Shown: positions 63,810 to 64,000 of the stretch, piece by piece
How the letters are laid out: the number at the start of each line of letters is the position of its first letter
How positions within the stretch are numbered: position 1 is the first letter of the stretch
Assembly (NCBI RefSeq): GCF_002367995.1
Contig: NZ_AP018207.1
Coordinates: forward strand, 1,848,333 to 1,912,332
Direction of reading: 5' to 3'
From: Calothrix brevissima NIES-22
Lineage (GTDB): Bacteria > Cyanobacteriota > Cyanobacteriia > Cyanobacteriales > Nostocaceae
DNA: 64,000 bases
Translations under genes and position numbers: made by a program
The notes under the pieces: generated by a model
What the model was told of the DNA's origin: nothing
The model's input: only the letters and a program-made list of their open reading frames with translations
Databases searched by the model: none

Positions 63810-64000
63810 ATATCCAAAAATAATAGCTACATTATCAATATTTACTACTGAAGTACAGTAGTAAATATCTAGAAGCTAATTATACAAATTTTTATATTTA
63901 AAAAATGTGTGCAAACGCTTGATTAGCTAATTAATATAGCTGTTGGCATCAGATATTTAGTATCAATTACAGCCACAAAAAATAATTTAATAACTTTAAT
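63810..64000. other. AT-rich end of window
   Basis: No gene or repeat family was recognised in the last 190 bases. Confidence 0.4.

Noticed and set aside
1-64000. tRNA, rRNA, tmRNA and riboswitch genes
   Set aside because: I looked for T-loop sequences such as GGTTCGAATCC and known leader motifs on both strands and saw none. A covariance-model scan could still find a missed one.
1-64000. GCGATCGC palindromes as operators
   Set aside because: They are HIP1 sites, extremely frequent in and between genes of this genome, so single sites carry no regulatory meaning.

Overview
The window looks like chromosome from a filamentous, probably heterocyst-forming cyanobacterium (Nostocales type). Reasons: many HIP1 octamers (GCGATCGC), arrays of 7-base tandem repeats between genes, aerobic chlorophyll genes (acsF), class II FBP/SBPase, a small ssl1498-type light-harvesting-like protein, DUF2996, and large NB-ARC/WD40 and haemagglutinin-type proteins. 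No rRNA, tRNA or CRISPR array was recognised. Genus and species cannot be fixed from the sequence alone.

Layout. 1-3583: a polysaccharide-type block on the minus strand (two glycosyltransferases and an ABC exporter cut by the window edge). 4.5-11.2 kb: housekeeping (gloB, a DUF2817 peptidase-like protein, rplI-dnaB, glgA). 11.8-15.9 kb: a free-standing one-module NRPS (C-A-PCP-TE). 16-32 kb: mostly core genes (light-harvesting-like protein, DMT transporter, hemA, glpX, glutaredoxin, tadA, PlsC-like acyltransferase, a large subtilase, a BolA/CGFS-glutaredoxin pair, two branched-chain amino-acid ABC transporter subunits, a small toxin-antitoxin-like pair, pgi). 32.3-42 kb: an accessory island with a 1171-residue STAND NTPase (HTH, NB-ARC, 14 WD40 repeats), a duplicated fragment of its 5' end, a small protein with a caspase-like His/Cys pattern, a second small protein with an 87-bp internal duplication that an IS element interrupts, a RelE/ParE toxin-antitoxin pair, an orphan antitoxin-like gene and several dispersed repeats. 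42-64 kb: a ClC transporter with CBS and USP domains, a secreted collagen-like protein, a KMO-like flavoprotein, acsF, a HEPN-like/TM2 protein, threonine aldolase, a run of secreted or membrane proteins with SH3-like domains, hemW, a PIN/TRAM protein and a haemagglutinin-type exoprotein.

How genes fit together: rplI-dnaB, BolA-CGFS glutaredoxin, livM-livG-like and the toxin-antitoxin pairs are clear functional neighbours. hemA, acsF and hemW all serve tetrapyrrole metabolism but are scattered. The best candidate for an undescribed system is 33.6-40.4 kb, where a STAND sensor sits beside two small, possibly protease-like proteins with duplications and an IS insertion, as in a fast-evolving conflict locus. 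The solo NRPS is the other candidate. At least six families of short inverted-repeat (MITE-like) elements and about ten heptamer arrays fill the spaces between genes; one array lies inside a reading frame.
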